Below, piece after piece: positions 61,839 to 64,000 of a stretch of DNA of 64,000 bases. A program made the translations under genes and the position numbers. The stretch comes from Palsa-504 sp963744575 (GTDB taxonomy: Bacteria; Actinomycetota; Actinomycetes; Streptosporangiales; Streptosporangiaceae), in NCBI GenBank assembly GCA_963744575.1, contig CAVUUF010000016.1, forward strand, positions 62,001 through 126,000, written 5' to 3'. Within the stretch, counting starts at the first letter, position 1. Every line of letters begins with the position of its first letter. The notes beneath the pieces are model-generated. The model had not been told where the DNA came from and ran no database searches. It was given only the letters and a program-made list of their open reading frames with translations.

Positions 61839-62349
61839 CTAGCTTGCGGTGCTGAAGGTGAACATCTTCTCGGCCGCGATGCGCGCCCCGACCGCGTTCG
61901 AGCTGATCCAGCCAGGTCTCGAACTGCGGTCCCTGCCTGGGCACGTACCAGGCGAGCATCGCCTGCCGCAGCTCGGCCCCGGCCGGGTCGCGCAGGTCGA
62001 ACAGCTCGGCCCGGCCGTGCACGGTCACGGCGAACTCCTCGCCGGGCAGGTGGGTGGCGCTGACCGCGGGCCGGGCGGCCAGGTGGCGCATCCGCACCGA
62101 GTTCCGGCCCGAGCTGAACCAGAACGACCCGTGCAGGAAGTAGCCGTCGACCGGTCCCGCCAGCGGCCGCCCGTCCGCGGTCACCGTGGCCACGGTGAGC
62201 AGCCGCATGCCCGGCAGCCGCGCGGCCAGCTGCGCAGCGGTCAGCCGCCGTTCGTCGGTGATGATCCCCCGCAGGTGCGGGCCCGCGCCGGCCGCGCTGC
62301 GGTCCAGCAGTTCCTGCAGGCGGTCGAGCTCCTCTTGGTTCTCGAGCAT
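61839..62349 (-). pseudogene. PPOX-class FMN-binding protein gene with a C-terminal frameshift
   Basis: From ATG 62349 the frame gives LPGMRLLTVATVTADGRPLA, GSFWFSSGRNSVRMRHLAAR, EEFAVTVHGRAELFDL and FETWL, a split-barrel flavin protein of about 170 residues. At about 61,905-61,911 the frame breaks: the adjacent frame continues ISSNAVGARIAAEKMFTFST and stops at 61839, which is the normal family end (the K-FTF motif). The span is 3n+1, consistent with one inserted G. Without correction the frame would run on to 61300. Confidence 0.75.
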
Positions 62350-62369
62350 CTGCCGATTACACCACGCGG

Positions 62370-62650
62370 CTAGGACATCTCGTCGGCCGCCTGCACGTGG
62401 GGGAGGTCGCGGGTGAACGGGCGGAACCCCACGTCGTAGTACAGCGACCGGGCGGCGGCGTGCGCCGGGGCGCCCAGGCAGGCCACGAGCATCTCGGCGG
62501 CGCCCGCCTCCGCGGCGCGCCGCATGCCGTACCGGAGCAGCGACCGGGCTAGGCCCAGCCGGCGATAACCCTGGTGCGTGCCGACCGGCTCGAACCCGGC
62601 GGTGCCGTTACGCTCGTCGAGCCACATGATCGTCGTGGCGGCCAGCGGTC
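62370..62650 (-). pseudogene. 5'-truncated GNAT acetyltransferase
   Basis: The frame reads LAATTIMWLDERNGTAGFEP, VGTHQGYRRLGLARSLLRYG and SLYYDVGFRPFTRD, i.e. motif A and motif B of a GNAT enzyme, 85 residues from the first Met. The N-terminal half is missing: upstream lies a hairpin and then the end of the CBS-domain gene. An expressed short protein from ATG 62627 cannot be excluded. Confidence 0.55.
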
Positions 62651-62689
62651 CTGGACTGGCTGGCGGGCCAGGCCCGGAGCCAGTCCAGG
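62650..62689. terminator. Hairpin after the CBS-domain gene
   Basis: A perfect 12-bp inverted repeat, CCTGGACTGGCT (62650-62661) against AGCCAGTCCAGG (62678-62689), with a 16-base G/C-rich loop that can fold further. It begins 7 bases beyond the CBS gene stop on the minus strand. Confidence 0.65.
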
Positions 62690-62695
62690 TTGGCG

Positions 62696-63118
62696 TTAGC
62701 TCGCCGCGCTGCGAGGCTGGGGCGGCCGGCTGATCCTGGCGGCGAACAGGTCACGGAGGCTGACCACGCCGCGCACGTGCCGGCCCTCCACGATGGGCAG
62801 GTGACGGAAGCCGTTCAGGAGCATCATCTGGGCCGCTTCCTCGACCGGCGTGTCCGGGCTCGCGGACTGCGGGTCCTTGGTCATCCAGGCCGACACCGGC
62901 ACTGCGGTCAGGTCTGACCCGGAGGCCGCGGCCTTGAGCACGTCGCGCTCGGTGAGGATGCCCGCCAGGAAGGGGCCCTGCATGACGAGGGCCGAGCCCA
63001 CCTTCTCGCGCACCATCGCGGCCGCGGCCTCGGCGACCGGACTGTCCCGGGCGGTCGATACCATCCGCGCGTGCATCAGGTCGCCGACCGTGTAGGTCCG
63101 GCGTGCGGCGTCAGCCAC
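62696..63118 (-). CDS. Two-CBS-domain protein
   Basis: 140 residues. Two CBS motifs: TVGDLMHARMVSTARDSPVA to GILTERDVLKA, and VSAWMTKDPQSASPDTPVEE to GVVSLRDLFAA. Stand-alone CBS pairs bind adenine nucleotides and act as energy or stress sensors. GTG 63118 overlaps the upstream gene's end by 8 bases, so translation is coupled; a frame open further upstream belongs to that gene's antiphase sequence. Confidence 0.86.
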   Translation of the reverse strand: MADAARRTYTVGDLMHARMVSTARDSPVAEAAAAMVREKVGSALVMQGPFLAGILTERDVLKAAASGSDLTAVPVSAWMTKDPQSASPDTPVEEAAQMMLLNGFRHLPIVEGRHVRGVVSLRDLFAARISRPPQPRSAAS

Positions 63119-63353
63119 TTTCGCCGATTTCGAACAGCTCGGACTCGTCGTGAGGTGACGACGGCCCGGCGAGCTCTTCGGACAGCAGCCGCCACAGCGA
63201 GCCCGCCCACGCGGACAGCTGCGGCCAGCGCATCCAGAACAGCTGGAGGGTCGTCTCGTCAAACTGGTTGTGCGCCTGCTCAGGAGATACCGAGTGGGTG
63301 AAATCCTCGAGCTGGTGCATAAGGTCGAGGAACCGGTCGGCGCTGCCATCCAT
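63111..63353 (-). CDS. Conserved small protein of unknown function, cotranslated with the CBS protein
   Basis: 80 residues, helical and acidic, rich in Trp (LFWMRWPQLSAWAGSLWRLL). ATG 63353 has a perfect ribosome site, GGAGGTGA, 6 bases upstream, which fixes the start. No family recognised. The tight coupling to the CBS protein suggests they work together. Confidence 0.6.
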   Translation of the reverse strand: MDGSADRFLDLMHQLEDFTHSVSPEQAHNQFDETTLQLFWMRWPQLSAWAGSLWRLLSEELAGPSSPHDESELFEIGESG

Positions 63354-63768
63354 CCAATCACCTCCAGGGGGAGCCGAAGGGCCGGCCACTCCGGGGCGGC
63401 CGGCCAACGTCGGGAGAAGCTAAGTGCGGGGATCCATACCCCGAAAGAACCGTGCGCATGAGGACAGCCGCTGCTTATTTTTCCTCGCCGCGGCAGAAAG
63501 GTATAGACCCCTGGCCAAACTCGGCGATACCCAGGCACGACCCGTGTCGCGTGGCCGGGCTGCCCGCACGGCTGGCCCGATACCGTTCGGCCCAGGCGTT
63601 ATACCGCCGGCTGCGAGACGACCAGGCTGGGCCGGAGGAAGCGGCGGTCAGCCGGGTGATCGGGGTCAGTTGGCGAGGCCGGCCCGGGGATATCATGGCC
63701 TGCACCATCCGTGACTAACCGCCGGGACCAAGCACGCCTGGTTACCAACACAGCGATAGGCAGGGGCC
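63354..63768. other. Intergenic region upstream of the mannosyltransferase
   Basis: About 415 bases between divergent genes. Short frames are present but none has a family match. A somewhat A+T-richer patch at about 63,465-63,510 is the likely promoter zone for the CBS operon or for the gene to the right. Confidence 0.35.
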
Positions 63769-64000
63769 GTGACTGAGCCAAACCCACCCGCCGGGCCATC
63801 GGCGGGCCGGATCGTCGTCGTGATGCCGACGTACAACGAGCGGCGGAACCTGGAGCCCATCGCGGGCCGGGTGCGGGCGGCGCTGCCGGCGGCGGACCTG
63901 CTGATCGTGGACGACAACAGCCCGGACGGCACCGGGGACATCGCGGACAAGCTGGCCGAGGCCGGCCCGCACGTGCAGGTCATGCACCGGACTGAGAAGA
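63769..64000 (+). CDS. Polyprenol monophosphomannose synthase (GT2), 3' end cut by window
   Basis: The first 77 residues are visible from GTG 63769 (GCAGGGG upstream). VVVMPTYNERRNLEPI is the nucleotide-sugar fold start, and LLIVDDNSPDGTGDIADKLA carries the DDNSPDGT signature of dolichol/polyprenol-phosphate mannose synthases. It transfers mannose from GDP-mannose to a lipid phosphate for protein or lipoglycan mannosylation. A fused acyltransferase (Ppm1-like) is not excluded as only the start is seen. Confidence 0.85.
   Translation, partial: MTEPNPPAGPSAGRIVVVMPTYNERRNLEPIAGRVRAALPAADLLIVDDNSPDGTGDIADKLAEAGPHVQVMHRTEK

Noticed and set aside
63452..63718. Small plus-strand frame of 88 codons before the mannosyltransferase
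   Set aside because: No good ribosome site, mixed composition and no recognisable similarity; it lies in a promoter-containing gap.

Overview
The window is very G+C-rich, rich in GTG starts, and organised in short operons whose genes overlap by 4 bases (ATGA/GTGA). Its gene content is actinomycete: F420/PPOX-type small oxidoreductases, DUF6457, class F sortase, PAC2, LuxR-type AAA regulators, an MsiK-like sugar ATPase and decayed DUF222/HNH genes. It fits a soil actinomycete, perhaps Streptosporangiales-like; no rRNA or tRNA gene is present to settle this. No CRISPR array, intact insertion sequence or replication origin was seen.

Layout. 0-5 kb: partial VOC protein, small membrane protein, and a three-subunit molybdenum hydroxylase (form II CoxS/L/M-like) closed by an 18-bp hairpin. 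5-11 kb: class F sortase divergent from a Ser/Thr-rich anchored protein, MFS exporter, secreted SGNH hydrolase, polytopic membrane protein, PPOX protein. 11-16 kb: moaA, then a TPP riboswitch driving cytX and an APH-type kinase, then a zinc CDF exporter. 16-22 kb: DUF6457, a Tat-exported Rieske lipoprotein, 5'-3' exonuclease, M24 peptidase, PAC2 protein, sugar ABC ATPase. 22-24.5 kb: Lrp, TetR, and the wreckage of an MFS pump and an acyl-CoA ligase. 24.7-31.7 kb: LuxR-AAA regulator and a very long GH38 alpha-mannosidase. 31.8-36.5 kb: thiamine synthesis, with thiE divergent from a second TPP riboswitch and thiO-thiS-thiG-thiD-tenA. 37-45 kb: LacI regulator with two matching operators, a beta-hydroxyacid dehydrogenase and a complete branched-chain-amino-acid-type ABC importer. 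46-51.5 kb: lysine aminomutase pathway (kamA divergent from kdd-kamD-kamE-kal), without kce. 52-60.5 kb: accessory region bounded by two decayed DUF222/HNH genes, holding a LuxR-AAA regulator, two small membrane proteins, symmetric palindromes, an A+T-rich patch and a mazEF-like module. 60.6-64 kb: GNAT, a free-standing NrdJ C-terminal homologue, a frameshifted PPOX gene, a CBS protein operon and the start of a polyprenol-phosphate mannose synthase.

How the parts work together. Two TPP riboswitches tie pyrimidine uptake (cytX plus kinase) to thiazole and pyrimidine synthesis (thiOSGD, tenA). The LacI operators sit exactly in front of the dehydrogenase-importer operon, so the regulator probably controls that uptake and catabolic cassette. 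The kam genes encode conversion of L-lysine through beta-lysine and 3,5-diaminohexanoate towards acyl-CoA products.

Several genes show single-base frameshifts or lost stop codons (SDR remnant, PPOX at 61.9 kb, the sortase end, the kal end). Either decay is active here or the assembly carries indel errors; the sequence alone cannot separate the two.
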